Assembly: GCF_008729015.1 (NCBI RefSeq)
Contig: NZ_RKSM01000003.1
Location: 372,001-436,000, forward strand
Length of the DNA: 64,000 nt
Direction: 5' to 3'
Origin: Haloarcula sp. CBA1129
Lineage (GTDB): Archaea > Halobacteriota > Halobacteria > Halobacteriales > Haloarculaceae
The translations under genes and the position numbers were made by a program. Numbering within the stretch: position 1 is the stretch's first letter; each line of letters opens with the position of its first letter. Under the pieces are notes generated by a model. It was given only the letters and a program-made list of their open reading frames with translations. It did not search any database and was not told the DNA's origin. Positions 50,362 to 59,461 of this stretch are shown here, piece by piece.

Positions 50362-51429
50362 GAGGGTGTCATAGAACTCTTGTCACACCGTGATGATCGT
50401 GCTTCCCGGATTGTCTCCGCGTTCGTAGTTGGTGATAGCGACGACGAGGCGAAGGCACAGAGCAAGAAACACCTGCGATCGTGCGTGGACGCGGCCTCGG
50501 GCGTGCGTTCGCCCGAGGCCGCAGTCCTTCACTGATTCGTTGGTTCGTTCGACGCCAGTACGGCGGTTGTACGTCTCGTCTAGGATTGATTGCTTCAGCT
50601 GGACGCCCTCACTGTGTTCCTCGATGCGGTCTTCGATCCTGTACTCGATGTCTTTCGGGTCATCAGTGTTTCGCGCGTTGTACGGAGCGACTGGCACGAC
50701 CCCTGCGGTCAGCAGGTGGTCGTGCCAGTCGAGCGTGTCGTAGGCGCTGTCACCAACCATCCAGATTGGTTGCTCAACGGCGAGCGCGTCACGTGTGACG
50801 CGCATCGCCGTCTCTTCCGGTGCTTGTTTGCTCTCGGTGAACTCGGCTGCAATCGGGATCTTTTGCCCGGTCGAGACGATCGTGCAACCGTAGCCGTAGT
50901 AGTACTCGTCGTCGGTTGGATCGTAGCACTTCGACGCGTCTGGATCGGTGGGCATCGCCCTCACGTCGGTTGAATCGATACAGTAGGTCAAGTCGAGCAG
51001 GCCGCGTCGGGCGGCCTGCTCGACGAGTCGGTCAAAGACCTCGTTGACGACGTGTTCGAGGTCGGTGAGAAAGCGATCGACCGCGTCTCTCGACGGCGGT
51101 CGATCGAAGCCACAGCTCAGCCAAACAACCGTGTTCCGAAGCTCCCGCTCAACCGGACGAATGCCGTAAATGTCCTTGTAGTAGCAGTGGAGAAAGCCAC
51201 GCATCAGCTCTGGTGGTTCGTGGTCTCGTGTTCGCCCCGTCTTTGCCGGGGCGAACACGTCGAACCCTTCGAGAAACTCGAAGGAGAGGTGCTCAAACAA
51301 CGCTAACGTTTCCGTCTCCACGACATTGAAGAACGACTCTACCGAAGGATCATCTTGCAGGGTCGCTGGACTCATCCACCTCAGCGTTCACCCTGCTCTT
51401 TGGTGTGCTACTCGTTCTATGACACCCTC
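50362..51429 (-). mobile_element. Insertion sequence, 1068 bp, IS5/IS4-like
   Basis: Complete element. Its ends are a perfect 16-bp inverted repeat, GAGGGTGTCATAGAAC (50362-50377 and its complement at 51414-51429), extended imperfectly to about 28 bp. It is flanked by 8-bp direct repeats ACTACTTC. It carries one intact DDE transposase on the minus strand. Length, 8-bp duplication and end structure resemble the ISH1 subgroup of the IS5 family known in haloarchaea; subgroup is not certain without comparison. Perfect repeats and duplication indicate a recent insertion. Confidence 0.92.
50383..51375 (-). CDS. DDE transposase of the insertion sequence
   Basis: Transposase of 330 aa. Candidate catalytic acids: Asp134 in YCIDSTDVRA, Asp209 in MVGDSAYDTL, and Glu near 276-280 in RRTGVERTNESVK, the spacing expected for IS4/IS5-type DDE enzymes. 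An N-terminal helical region (residues 20-110) probably binds the ends. The frame is intact and fills the element, so it may still be active. It is encoded opposite to the disrupted deacetylase gene. Confidence 0.9.
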   Translation of the reverse strand: MSPATLQDDPSVESFFNVVETETLALFEHLSFEFLEGFDVFAPAKTGRTRDHEPPELMRGFLHCYYKDIYGIRPVERELRNTVVWLSCGFDRPPSRDAVDRFLTDLEHVVNEVFDRLVEQAARRGLLDLTYCIDSTDVRAMPTDPDASKCYDPTDDEYYYGYGCTIVSTGQKIPIAAEFTESKQAPEETAMRVTRDALAVEQPIWMVGDSAYDTLDWHDHLLTAGVVPVAPYNARNTDDPKDIEYRIEDRIEEHSEGVQLKQSILDETYNRRTGVERTNESVKDCGLGRTHARGRVHARSQVFLALCLRLVVAITNYERGDNPGSTIITV

Positions 51430-51437
51430 ACTACTTC
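51430..51437. repeat. Target-site duplication, right copy
   Basis: ACTACTTC, directly following the right inverted repeat of the insertion sequence and leading into the 3' part of the deacetylase gene. Confidence 0.9.
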
Positions 51438-51731
51438 GGCAAGCCGACGTCGGAGTTTACCCCATCCATGTTCATCGATATCGAGGGGTATCTCGAACAA
51501 AAGGTCACTGCGATCAAGAAACACGAGTCTCAGGTGGAGTTCCTCGTCGAGCACGGCGGCATTGATGCCGAGTTCGATAACCTCATTGACGGACTTCGCG
51601 CTGAGAATCTCGTGTTCGGTAAACAGGTTGGTGCCCGGAGTGCGGAGGGGTTCGTCCCGCTCCATGAGTCTGCACAGGAATTTCTCGGCTAGCGTTTCGG
51701 AGACTACCCGACCACTGTCGGTGTAAATTCC

Positions 51732-53303
51732 TCATTTCGGAACCGTAACCGGGAGCGTCCCCGTTGGTTCGACTATCCCTGCCAGTGTTTTTGCCGCCGC
51801 TTGAATCGCGCCGGGCGAGTAGTCGTACGTCGTCAAAAACGTAACTGCGTCTGGACAGATAGAGAGATCATACGGGTTCCGCACAGCAAGGACAGCCAAC
51901 TGGTCGTGGTGCTCGATGAGCCTCTGGAGTGTCTCTGCCTGTGACTCGGTAGCCACTGCATCGTAACTAACAGCCACCAGCTGTTCGTTCTTTACCTCAA
52001 TATCGAGGGTATCGTCCCCAGTTGTGATCTGTGTCCTAACATCAAACCCGACCTCTCTGAGCGCAGCAGAGATCACCTCTGGGTCGTAGCGCTCGTCCTC
52101 AGCGGGCGACCCTCGCGTCCCGGTAAAACTGACCACGTGCAGAGGACGTGACGTATCGAACGGTAGTGTCTCGCTGTCATCTCTGACGAGTGTTACCCCA
52201 CAGTCTGCGATTTCAGTTGCGAGTTGTTTCGACGCGGTCGCACAGCGACGCCATTCCGGCACTTCGATAGTCTCAGATTCACCCACCCGTCGCTGTTTAC
52301 AGCGCTGGATGCGATGTAGCGACCGGTCGATTCGTTCCTCGGTAAGCCGCCCCGACCGAACGGCGGAAAGCACGGCCTCAATCGCTGCCCGCTGTCGCTC
52401 AAGTGTATGCGAAACAGTGACGATGTCACACCCGGCCTCGATTGCACGAACAGCCCCTTCGGCGGGGCCGACGCCTTCAGCAATCGCATCCATCTCGAGG
52501 CAGTCCGTAACGAGTAAGCCATTAAACCCTAATTGCTTGCGAAGAAGCGCTGTCTGCACTGCCGAAGATATCGTCGCTGGCAGTTCTTCGTCGCCCGTTA
52601 TCGACGGAAATGCGACGTGCGTTGTCATGATCGCGTCGATGCCGTGCTGTATCGCAGCTTCGAACGGTGCGAACTCGACGCGTTCCAGTCGGGGTCGCTC
52701 GTGGGCAACTACCGGCAGATCGAGATGTGAATCGACTGCAGTGTCACCATGACCGGGAAAATGCTTTCCACAGGCAGCGACATCCACAGACTGGAGGCCC
52801 TGAGCCATAGCTGTGCCCAGCGCGGCCACACGCTCGGGATCTTCCCCGAAGGACCTGACACCGATTACGGGGTTGTCTGGGTTGTTGTTGACGTCGAGGA
52901 CCGGCGCGAGGTTCAGATTTATCCCGAGACTCCGTAGCTCCCGTCCGACGGTCGCACCTGCTTTCCGAGCCATCGCGTCGTCATCACAGGCCCCAATGAG
53001 CATCTGACTCGGTAGTTGTGTGCCCCAGTTGAGGCGTGAGACGACGCCCCCCTCCTGATCGGTGGCGACGAACAGTGGGAGCCCAGCGCCGACTGCTGTG
53101 GCTTCTGACTGCAACTCCGCTGAGAGCGCTGCCACCTGCGCTGGCGACGTAATATTTCTGGTGAAATAAATGATGTTTCCGAGGTTGTACTCACGAATCA
53201 GTTCCAGCACCCCATCAGTCGGCTCAGGGCCCTCAAAGCCAGCCATGAACAACTGGCCGACTTTCTGTGCTACTGGCATATTCGCTACCGTCTGCGCCTG
53301 CAT
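51732..53303 (-). CDS. Glycoside hydrolase family 3 beta-N-acetylhexosaminidase (NagZ-like)
   Basis: GH3 enzyme of 523 aa, no signal peptide, hence cytoplasmic. The NagZ signature KHFPGHGDTAVDSH is at residues 180-193 (its Asp/His pair acts as the unusual acid/base in NagZ), and the likely nucleophile is Asp267 in LLVTDCLEMDAIAEG. TDQEGGVVSRL near residue 81 is also typical. A C-terminal domain (about 380-520) follows the barrel. It should release terminal GlcNAc- or GalNAc-like residues from oligomers imported by the ABC system encoded upstream on the same strand. I chose the ATG at 53303 since the family begins at this point. Confidence 0.9.
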   Translation of the reverse strand: MQAQTVANMPVAQKVGQLFMAGFEGPEPTDGVLELIREYNLGNIIYFTRNITSPAQVAALSAELQSEATAVGAGLPLFVATDQEGGVVSRLNWGTQLPSQMLIGACDDDAMARKAGATVGRELRSLGINLNLAPVLDVNNNPDNPVIGVRSFGEDPERVAALGTAMAQGLQSVDVAACGKHFPGHGDTAVDSHLDLPVVAHERPRLERVEFAPFEAAIQHGIDAIMTTHVAFPSITGDEELPATISSAVQTALLRKQLGFNGLLVTDCLEMDAIAEGVGPAEGAVRAIEAGCDIVTVSHTLERQRAAIEAVLSAVRSGRLTEERIDRSLHRIQRCKQRRVGESETIEVPEWRRCATASKQLATEIADCGVTLVRDDSETLPFDTSRPLHVVSFTGTRGSPAEDERYDPEVISAALREVGFDVRTQITTGDDTLDIEVKNEQLVAVSYDAVATESQAETLQRLIEHHDQLAVLAVRNPYDLSICPDAVTFLTTYDYSPGAIQAAAKTLAGIVEPTGTLPVTVPK

Positions 53304-53378
53304 ATAACAACATCCGAGGTGCTGGGGATATAAAACTACGTTTGCGACCGCGAAGCGGTACAAAGCTGGACCCGAAGA

Positions 53379-54296
53379 TTACTGCTTGACACTCCCGGAG
53401 GTTAGCCCGGAAACGATCTGGCGCTGGAACACAACGAAGATCGCGAGCAATGGCACAGCAGCAAGCGTCGAGGCAGCCATCATCTGTCCCCACATCGTCT
53501 GATCCTGCTGCTGGAAGTTCTGAATCCCAATGGAGAACGGCGTAACGTTGTCAGTCGCCAAGACCGACGCGAAAAGCACCTCATTGAAGGCGAGCAGGAA
53601 CACGAACATCCCAGTCGCGGCTAACCCCGGTGCTGCAAGCGGCATTACGACGCGGAACAGGGCCTGTGTCCGCGTACAGCCGTCGATTCGTGCGGCTTCC
53701 TCCAGTGCGGTCGGAATCGTGTCGAAATACCCACGCAGCATCCAGATGGTGAACGGGACGGTAAACGTCGTATAGAGGAATATCATTCCATGGTACGTGT
53801 CTTTCATCGGAACGTTCGCGGACTGGTCCATAATGATGAACAACAGAAACATCGGGATGAGGATGAGTACGCCGGGGATCATCTGCGTTGCGAGTGCCCC
53901 CATCTCGAACTTCTCCTTGCCGGGGAACTCATATCGCGACAACGAGTAGGCAGCCAGTCCACCGATAAACAGCGAGAGGACTGTTGTCACACTCGAAATG
54001 ACCAAGCTGTTAACGTAGTAGTCGACAAGCGGGAATCGCTGGAACATCAGGAAGTAGTTCTGGACATAGGGGTCTGTCGGGATTATATCAAGCCCGAGCT
54101 GCAGCACTTCGTCGCGAGTTTTGAACGATGTCGTGAACATCATCCAGACGGGGAATATCGCGAAGATGAGAATCAGGATGAGCACGGAGCGCCAGAGCAG
54201 TTGGTAAACGAGCTCTTTGCCATCCGCAGTTAGCCGCATTTCGTCGGGCACTATCGTCTTTTCTGACCCAACAGCAGCCATGAGCGAACTAAGCAT
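53379..54296 (-). CDS. ABC sugar-type permease (MalG-like)
   Basis: Membrane permease of a CUT1 importer, 305 aa, six predicted helices. EAA loop visible as EEAARIDGCTRTQALFRVVMPLAAPG near residue 200. One base separates it from the stop of the MalF-like gene, and the hexosaminidase gene follows 75 bp downstream. N-terminal extension of about 25 residues before the first helix. Confidence 0.9.
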   Translation of the reverse strand: MLSSLMAAVGSEKTIVPDEMRLTADGKELVYQLLWRSVLILILIFAIFPVWMMFTTSFKTRDEVLQLGLDIIPTDPYVQNYFLMFQRFPLVDYYVNSLVISSVTTVLSLFIGGLAAYSLSRYEFPGKEKFEMGALATQMIPGVLILIPMFLLFIIMDQSANVPMKDTYHGMIFLYTTFTVPFTIWMLRGYFDTIPTALEEAARIDGCTRTQALFRVVMPLAAPGLAATGMFVFLLAFNEVLFASVLATDNVTPFSIGIQNFQQQDQTMWGQMMAASTLAAVPLLAIFVVFQRQIVSGLTSGSVKQ

Positions 54297-54297
54297 C

Positions 54298-55284
54298 TCA
54301 GATAGTACCTCCGTCGTAGCTTGACGCCACGACGCGCTTGTAATAGACGTATGCGATGGTCATCGAGAACAGGAACAGCATCGCGCTGAGTGCGGACCCG
54401 ATCCCGTACGCACTCTGTTTGAAGCCAAAGGAGTAAATGAGTAACATCAGCACGTTCCCTGATTCACTCGGTGACCCACCCAACAGAATATACGGAACGG
54501 GGAAGTTAATGAAGGTCCAGAGGATCAACAGTAGGAGAATGACGGCAGAGACGGGCTTCAACTGTGGCAGCGTGACATACCGCAGTTTCCCCCATCGGCC
54601 GGCCCCATCTATCTCAGCAGCCTCATACAACTGTTCGGGAATCGACTGTAGTCCAGCGTACAACATGATTGCCGCATACGGGAAGTTTCGCCAGACGTTC
54701 GCGATGATTATCGCATACAGCGAGTTTGGGCCCAGAAGCCAGAACAGGGACCCCTCAATGAGTCCGGCCTGCCGGAGTAACGCGTTGATGACTCCGGTAT
54801 CGCTCCGGAACATCATCCGCCAAGTAAGAAGCGTGACGACAACCGGTGTCACATACGGAATCAGAATTACGGTCCTCGCTACAAGCTTGCCTCGGAATTG
54901 CTTATCGAGGGTGAGCGCGGTGACGAGCCCGAGAACGTACGTCCCTATCACCGAACCAACCGTATACAGAACTGTGACCTTGAGCGAGTTCCAGAACTGT
55001 GCGCCATAGATCGTGTCTTTCTGGAAGACCTTCATGAAGTGGTCAAGTCCGACAAACGTCTCAGGGCGGAACCAGTCGGTATATCTCAGCGATGGGAATT
55101 CATAGAAACTCATAACGAACCCCAGAATGACTGGAATCCCGTGGACGAGTAGCATCATTGCGAGGGCCGGAGCAATGAGTTTGAGTCCAAACCGTTGGCT
55201 TGCAGGTAACGAGCTAACGTACGGGATATGAACTGCTGGGAGCCGACGTCTGACTCGCTGGTACGCGGACAGGAGCATACACAA
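54298..55284 (-). CDS. ABC sugar-type permease (MalF-like)
   Basis: Partner permease of 328 aa. EAA loop YEAAEIDGAGRWGKLRYVTLPQLKP near residue 230, and six helices. The open frame begins MCMLLSAYQRV; an ATG two codons in is also possible. Lies between the binding-protein gene, 123 bp upstream, and the MalG-like gene. Confidence 0.9.
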   Translation of the reverse strand: MCMLLSAYQRVRRRLPAVHIPYVSSLPASQRFGLKLIAPALAMMLLVHGIPVILGFVMSFYEFPSLRYTDWFRPETFVGLDHFMKVFQKDTIYGAQFWNSLKVTVLYTVGSVIGTYVLGLVTALTLDKQFRGKLVARTVILIPYVTPVVVTLLTWRMMFRSDTGVINALLRQAGLIEGSLFWLLGPNSLYAIIIANVWRNFPYAAIMLYAGLQSIPEQLYEAAEIDGAGRWGKLRYVTLPQLKPVSAVILLLLILWTFINFPVPYILLGGSPSESGNVLMLLIYSFGFKQSAYGIGSALSAMLFLFSMTIAYVYYKRVVASSYDGGTI

Positions 55285-55407
55285 TCGATTATTATGCTAT
55301 GTATTTAACCGTTCTGCACGACAGCGGAGTACCTCTGTGTCGGTACAGAATAGATAGATAACTGACTAGATGGACGGAGGCACACTGGAAGGGTCCGTCT
55401 TCGGGGC

Positions 55408-56775
55408 TCAGCTCTGGAGGGCGTTCTCTGCCTGCATCGCCGCCTGTTGGAGTGCTTTCTGGGTATCGCCTTCGGACCAAGAGTCTGTTGCTGCCTTCGT
55501 GAGTACCTTCGTGACAGCCCCTTTGATCGCTCCGGAGACATCACCCCATCCCACGACTTGCGGCGCTGTCTTGGCGTTTGTATTGTTCAGCACGTCTTCA
55601 CTGAAAGACTGATACAGCTCTCCTTGGAAGGCTTCTTGCTCGAAGCTACTCTTGATGGTCGGCAAGAAGCCAGACCCTTTCGCGAGTTCCGCGTTGACTT
55701 CTGGCTGCATCAGATACTCGATGAACGTCGCGGCTTCGCTCTTCTTTTTCGTCCAAGGATGGATCCCCATGAGGTTCACTCCGAAGAAGGTCGAGGACTC
55801 TCCCCGGGGACCAGCAGGTGGCCTACCGACGCCGAGCTCGGCGTCGATATCGTTGGCAACCCTGAGCCCCTGCCACGTAGAGGCGATCCGCTTGCTGCTA
55901 AACGCGTTGTTCCGTGCAACACCGTTCCACTCGACTGACGCCTGTGGGGACGCCTTGTGCGTTGTGGACAGATCCTTGTAGAAATTCAGCGCCTCCACCG
56001 CCGCATCACTGTCAAATGTCGGCTTGGACCCGTCAATCACGCTGCCGCCGTTTTGCCAGATGAGCATCATATAGTACTGGACAACGGCCCAGTTGTTCGC
56101 ACCGGGAATACCAAACAGGTATCTCGTGTTGTAGCCCTCCTGTTCCCACTTTTCGGCCCGTTTATTGTACTTCGTCGCATCATTCGCGAGTTCATCCCAC
56201 GTCGATGGGGGACCGTCGATACCAGCTTCCTCGAACAGCGATTTATAATAGATGTGCCCACGGGGTCCCCAGAACCAAGGGAATCCAGCTCGAACACCGT
56301 CGAACTTGCCTATCTGAAGCGGTGAATCGTAGATATTGTCTGTCGGCAGTGAGACGCCTGCCTCTTCGAGGTCCATCCAGCCGTCGGAATTGACCTGTTG
56401 TGGCATCCACGTCGATGCGATCTCCTCGACATCCGGGCCGGTTCTGGTGGAGATACTGTTGTTTTGCTTCTTGCGAGCGACGCCCCAGCCCATCGTCTCG
56501 AAATCCACGTTGATTCCGTGTTCTTTCTTTAGTATGGGATTGTGTTTCTTGTAGAACGTCTCAATGTGGTCATTGACGAAGTGGCGGACTGTGAGGGTGG
56601 TTATATTGTTCGATTGCTCCCCGGTACTCACACCGGCGTCGCCACCTCCGCCGTCTCCGGGGGTACTCTCTGTACTTTCACTGCCTCGACAGCCCGCGAG
56701 CAGAGCAACCGTTGCCGCTCCGGCGCTTTTGATGAAGCGACGTCGCTTGCCACTCCGCAAACTACTGTCTGACAT
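55408..56775 (-). CDS. ABC sugar-type substrate-binding lipoprotein
   Basis: Extracellular solute-binding protein, 455 aa. Tat signal KRRRFIK (residues 10-16) and lipobox LAGC with Cys29, then a Gly/Ser/Thr-rich tether (about 30-52). Tat-exported and lipid-anchored. The mature domain resembles CUT1 binding proteins for oligosaccharides (for instance WDELANDATKYNKRAEKWEQEGY and FPWFWGPRGH). First gene of the leftward operon binding protein-permease-permease-hexosaminidase, so an N-acetylated oligosaccharide is a likely ligand. A TATA-like AGTATATATAGAT lies at about 56797-56809, about 25 bases upstream of the start. Confidence 0.92.
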   Translation of the reverse strand: MSDSSLRSGKRRRFIKSAGAATVALLAGCRGSESTESTPGDGGGGDAGVSTGEQSNNITTLTVRHFVNDHIETFYKKHNPILKKEHGINVDFETMGWGVARKKQNNSISTRTGPDVEEIASTWMPQQVNSDGWMDLEEAGVSLPTDNIYDSPLQIGKFDGVRAGFPWFWGPRGHIYYKSLFEEAGIDGPPSTWDELANDATKYNKRAEKWEQEGYNTRYLFGIPGANNWAVVQYYMMLIWQNGGSVIDGSKPTFDSDAAVEALNFYKDLSTTHKASPQASVEWNGVARNNAFSSKRIASTWQGLRVANDIDAELGVGRPPAGPRGESSTFFGVNLMGIHPWTKKKSEAATFIEYLMQPEVNAELAKGSGFLPTIKSSFEQEAFQGELYQSFSEDVLNNTNAKTAPQVVGWGDVSGAIKGAVTKVLTKAATDSWSEGDTQKALQQAAMQAENALQS

Positions 56776-57010
56776 ATGCTATCACCAACGACGCAAGTAG
56801 TATATATAGATAATTGTTTAGGATGATGTTCCCGGTTGCACTGTCCACGAAGCATACAAAACCTATCGCATGGTTTTATATGAAACTGCGCTCAATCAGC
56901 AGTCTACGTGATTGCAGAGAGAATACGGTCAGACAGTTACCGGCTGACGAGAGTGCCTCTGCTAGCGTTGCCGTTGAAACAACTGATCGCAGTGCGGCCC
57001 CAATCGAAAT

Positions 57011-58018
57011 ATGACAACACACGCAGTCTACAACGAGATCCGTTCCGGTATCGACCGACTGAATAATTTCGAGATGCACACGCATGACCTTTCTGAGCCA
57101 CGCAAGCGTATTGCGCAAGCGGACCGGGTTCACTTCATCGGCTGTGGTTCCTCATACTGGACCGCTGTGATCGCTCAGTATGCGTCTTTCCAGAGTGGCG
57201 TCGATGCAACAGCGTACGCCGCGTCAGAATACCTGTTTGCCGGTCCCCCGATTACTGACCGAACGGTTGTCGTCGCCTACTCTCAGTCCGGAGAGACATC
57301 TGAAACCGTTTCAGCGGCTCGACAGGCAAAAGATAGGGGTGCGGCTGTTCTCGGTATTACAAACAGCGACGATTCGACGCTAGGGTCAGTAGCGGATGAG
57401 GTCCTTGTCACACCGGCGGGAACTGAGAAGGCCGTCCTTGCAACCAAAACAGTCGACGCCGCGTTGATGCTGACGTTCTCGTTGCTCGGAAGCAAATATA
57501 GCGAGCGCGCACCGAGTGAGTTGCAACGCACGTGCCGGAACGTAATCAACCGAGATTTCCAGCCAGCCGTTGCTGTCCTCGCGGAGGCGAAAACACTCTA
57601 CACTCTCGGACAGGGAATCGAATATGGACTTGCAGGCGAGGCTGCGACGAAGTTCGGCGAGGGAGCACTGTTGCATACGACAGCACTCCCGACGCCCGAA
57701 ATCAGCCACGGTCCAATCGCAAACGCTGCCGGTGAGCCGGCACTCATCGTCGCTACCCAAGAACCGAAGTCATCTCTGACCAGCGAGGTAGTATCGAAGC
57801 TACACGACGCCGGAGTTACCACAATTGTCCTGCGGCGGCCAACGAACGACTATGGCGGGGATATCTCAATCGAACTTCCAACCCAAGCACCAGAACACCC
57901 GATAGTTCCGTTAAAGATCCTGCAATCGCTCACGTATCAGACGGCCATGAAGAAGGGGTACGACCCAGATGATCCACCAGAACTCTCGAAACACGTCGAG
58001 TGGAGCGCACTGAGATAA
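57011..58018 (+). CDS. Double-SIS-domain sugar isomerase/deaminase-like protein
   Basis: Protein of 335 aa with two SIS (phosphosugar-binding) domains: HFIGCGSSYWTAVIAQYASF (near residue 34) with VAYSQSGETSET (near residue 85), then LYTLGQGIEYGLAGEAATKFGE (near residue 197) with PEISHGPIANA. This is the isomerase half of GlmS, and the same layout serves AgaS, FrlB and archaeal glucosamine-6-phosphate deaminases. There is no glutaminase domain, so a degradative deaminase/isomerase of an amino-sugar phosphate is the best call. No sugar kinase gene is visible in the window. Divergent from the sugar binding-protein gene across 235 bp. Confidence 0.88.
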   Translation: MTTHAVYNEIRSGIDRLNNFEMHTHDLSEPRKRIAQADRVHFIGCGSSYWTAVIAQYASFQSGVDATAYAASEYLFAGPPITDRTVVVAYSQSGETSETVSAARQAKDRGAAVLGITNSDDSTLGSVADEVLVTPAGTEKAVLATKTVDAALMLTFSLLGSKYSERAPSELQRTCRNVINRDFQPAVAVLAEAKTLYTLGQGIEYGLAGEAATKFGEGALLHTTALPTPEISHGPIANAAGEPALIVATQEPKSSLTSEVVSKLHDAGVTTIVLRRPTNDYGGDISIELPTQAPEHPIVPLKILQSLTYQTAMKKGYDPDDPPELSKHVEWSALR

Positions 58019-58260
58019 CGGGTTCACCGGCGAGCCCAGCGACTACCACATAGCAGCTGGTAATGAGTACCGTTTGAACCGCATCTACCGACTTGGCTCG
58101 TTCTTTCCACTCTCGGGAGTGCTTGAACCCTGTAGACATCGGAAAGCGGCGTCGGAAGTCATGATACAGGTGTTCACAACCGGTATTTAATCGCTGCAGT
58201 AGCTAGATTATGCCAATTATATCATGAAGATTAATCACACTCCGGATACGATAGAGTATC

Positions 58261-59409
58261 ATGCAAATCACTGGATACGAACTGTTCGAAATTCCTCCCC
58301 GCTGGGTTTTCTTGAAACTAGAAACCAACACCGGACTTCTGGGCTGGGGTGAGCCCGTTATCGAGGGCAGAGCTAAAACAGTTCGAGCGGCGGTCGAGGA
58401 GATGCTTGACCAGTACCTCATCGGCAAAGATCCGTTTAGAATTGAGGACCACTGGCAAGCGCTGTACCGGGGCGGATTCTATCGCGGCGGACCGATCCTG
58501 ATGTCTGCCATTGCTGGTATCAATCAGGCTCTCTGGGATATCAAGGGGAAACACTTCGATGCACCTGTGTACGAACTGCTGGGTGGCAAAAGCCGAGACA
58601 AAGTGAGAGTGTACAAGTGGATCGGTGGTGACCGGCCAGAGGATGTCGCTGCAGAAGCGACGCGGTTAGCTGAGGCTGGCTACACCGCGCTCAAGATGGA
58701 TGCGACGAATCAGACGCGATTCATCGAAACGAGAGCGTCGCTCGACGAGATCACAGAACGAATTCAGCACGTTCGAACAGCGGTGGATGACCGAGTGGAC
58801 CTCGGGATCGATTTCAGAGGGCGAGTGTCAAAATCGATGGCGAAGACGCTTATTAACCGCCTCGAAGCCGTCGAGCCGATGTTCATTGAGGAGCCAGTGC
58901 TTCCCGAGAACATCGAACACCTTCCAAACATCGCTTCTCAGACACACGCACCCATCGCAGCAGGTGAGCGGCTGTACTCGAGATGGGATTACAAAGACCT
59001 CCTCAAAACGGGGGCAATTGATGTGATTCAGCCTGACGTCTCTCACGCAGGCGGTATTTCAGAGATGGTCAAACTAGCAAACATGGCGGAATCACACGAT
59101 GTCGCTATCGCACCGAACTGCCCATTGGGACCAATTGCACTGGCTGCATCGATTCAGGTCGATACGGTCGTCCCGAATCTGTTAGTACAGGATCAGGGGT
59201 TCGATGTGCACTCTCAGACGACGAGTCCCGCACACGACCTGCTGGATTCGAATCCGTTCGCGTTCGACGATGGCTATCTGAAGACGCTGGACGGCCCGGG
59301 ACTGGGTATCGACGTCGCGCTAGACGTGGTTCGGGAGAAATCAGAAGCCGACCTCGACTGGCATAACCCGATATGGCGGCACGAGGACGGCAGCGTCGCC
59401 GACTGGTAG
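58261..59409 (+). CDS. dgoD: Enolase-superfamily sugar-acid dehydratase, galactonate-dehydratase-like
   Basis: Mandelate-racemase-type enzyme, 382 aa, closely resembling bacterial D-galactonate dehydratase along its whole length. Examples are PPRWVFLKLETNTGLLGWGEPV at the start, YRGGFYRGGPILMSAIAGI (near residue 75), the metal-ligand regions DLGIDFRGRVSKSMAK and FIEEPVLPENIEHL (Asp and Glu, about residues 182-215), the third Glu in IAAGERLYSR (near residue 237), and the His-Asp side in IAPNCPLGPIAL (a Cys where DgoD has HCPLGP, as ANC here). It would dehydrate an aldonate to 2-keto-3-deoxy-aldonate. The IclR gene and a sugar dehydrogenase downstream suggest a De Ley-Doudoroff-type route. Note the changed His. 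Confidence 0.87.
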   Translation: MQITGYELFEIPPRWVFLKLETNTGLLGWGEPVIEGRAKTVRAAVEEMLDQYLIGKDPFRIEDHWQALYRGGFYRGGPILMSAIAGINQALWDIKGKHFDAPVYELLGGKSRDKVRVYKWIGGDRPEDVAAEATRLAEAGYTALKMDATNQTRFIETRASLDEITERIQHVRTAVDDRVDLGIDFRGRVSKSMAKTLINRLEAVEPMFIEEPVLPENIEHLPNIASQTHAPIAAGERLYSRWDYKDLLKTGAIDVIQPDVSHAGGISEMVKLANMAESHDVAIAPNCPLGPIALAASIQVDTVVPNLLVQDQGFDVHSQTTSPAHDLLDSNPFAFDDGYLKTLDGPGLGIDVALDVVREKSEADLDWHNPIWRHEDGSVADW

Positions 59410-59461
59410 CGATCGTTTCACAATAGTAAAAACTTAAGCGATGGACGGGATTAATTATCGT

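Larger units (their letters stand above)
49912..51692 (+). pseudogene. PIG-L family deacetylase interrupted by an insertion sequence
   Basis: Zinc-dependent LmbE/PIG-L N-deacetylase, broken into two parts. The 5' part (49912-50361, 150 residues) holds the metal-binding AHPDDAD (residues 8-14) and HPDHRATS (near residue 118). The 3' part (51438-51692) gives 84 more residues starting GKPTSEFTPSMFIDIEGYLEQK. Removing the IS and one copy of its 8-bp target duplication restores one uninterrupted frame of 234 residues, the normal size. In the current arrangement the 5' frame runs into the IS and stops at 50535, so a truncated chimera of 207 residues could be made; activity is doubtful. Family members deacetylate GlcNAc or chitobiose-type substrates, fitting the amino-sugar genes around it. 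Confidence 0.9.

Noticed and set aside
57930-58139. 69-codon minus-strand frame after the SIS gene
   Set aside because: Overlaps the SIS gene end, with no domain or start signal; considered as a transposase remnant, but no similarity could be recognised.
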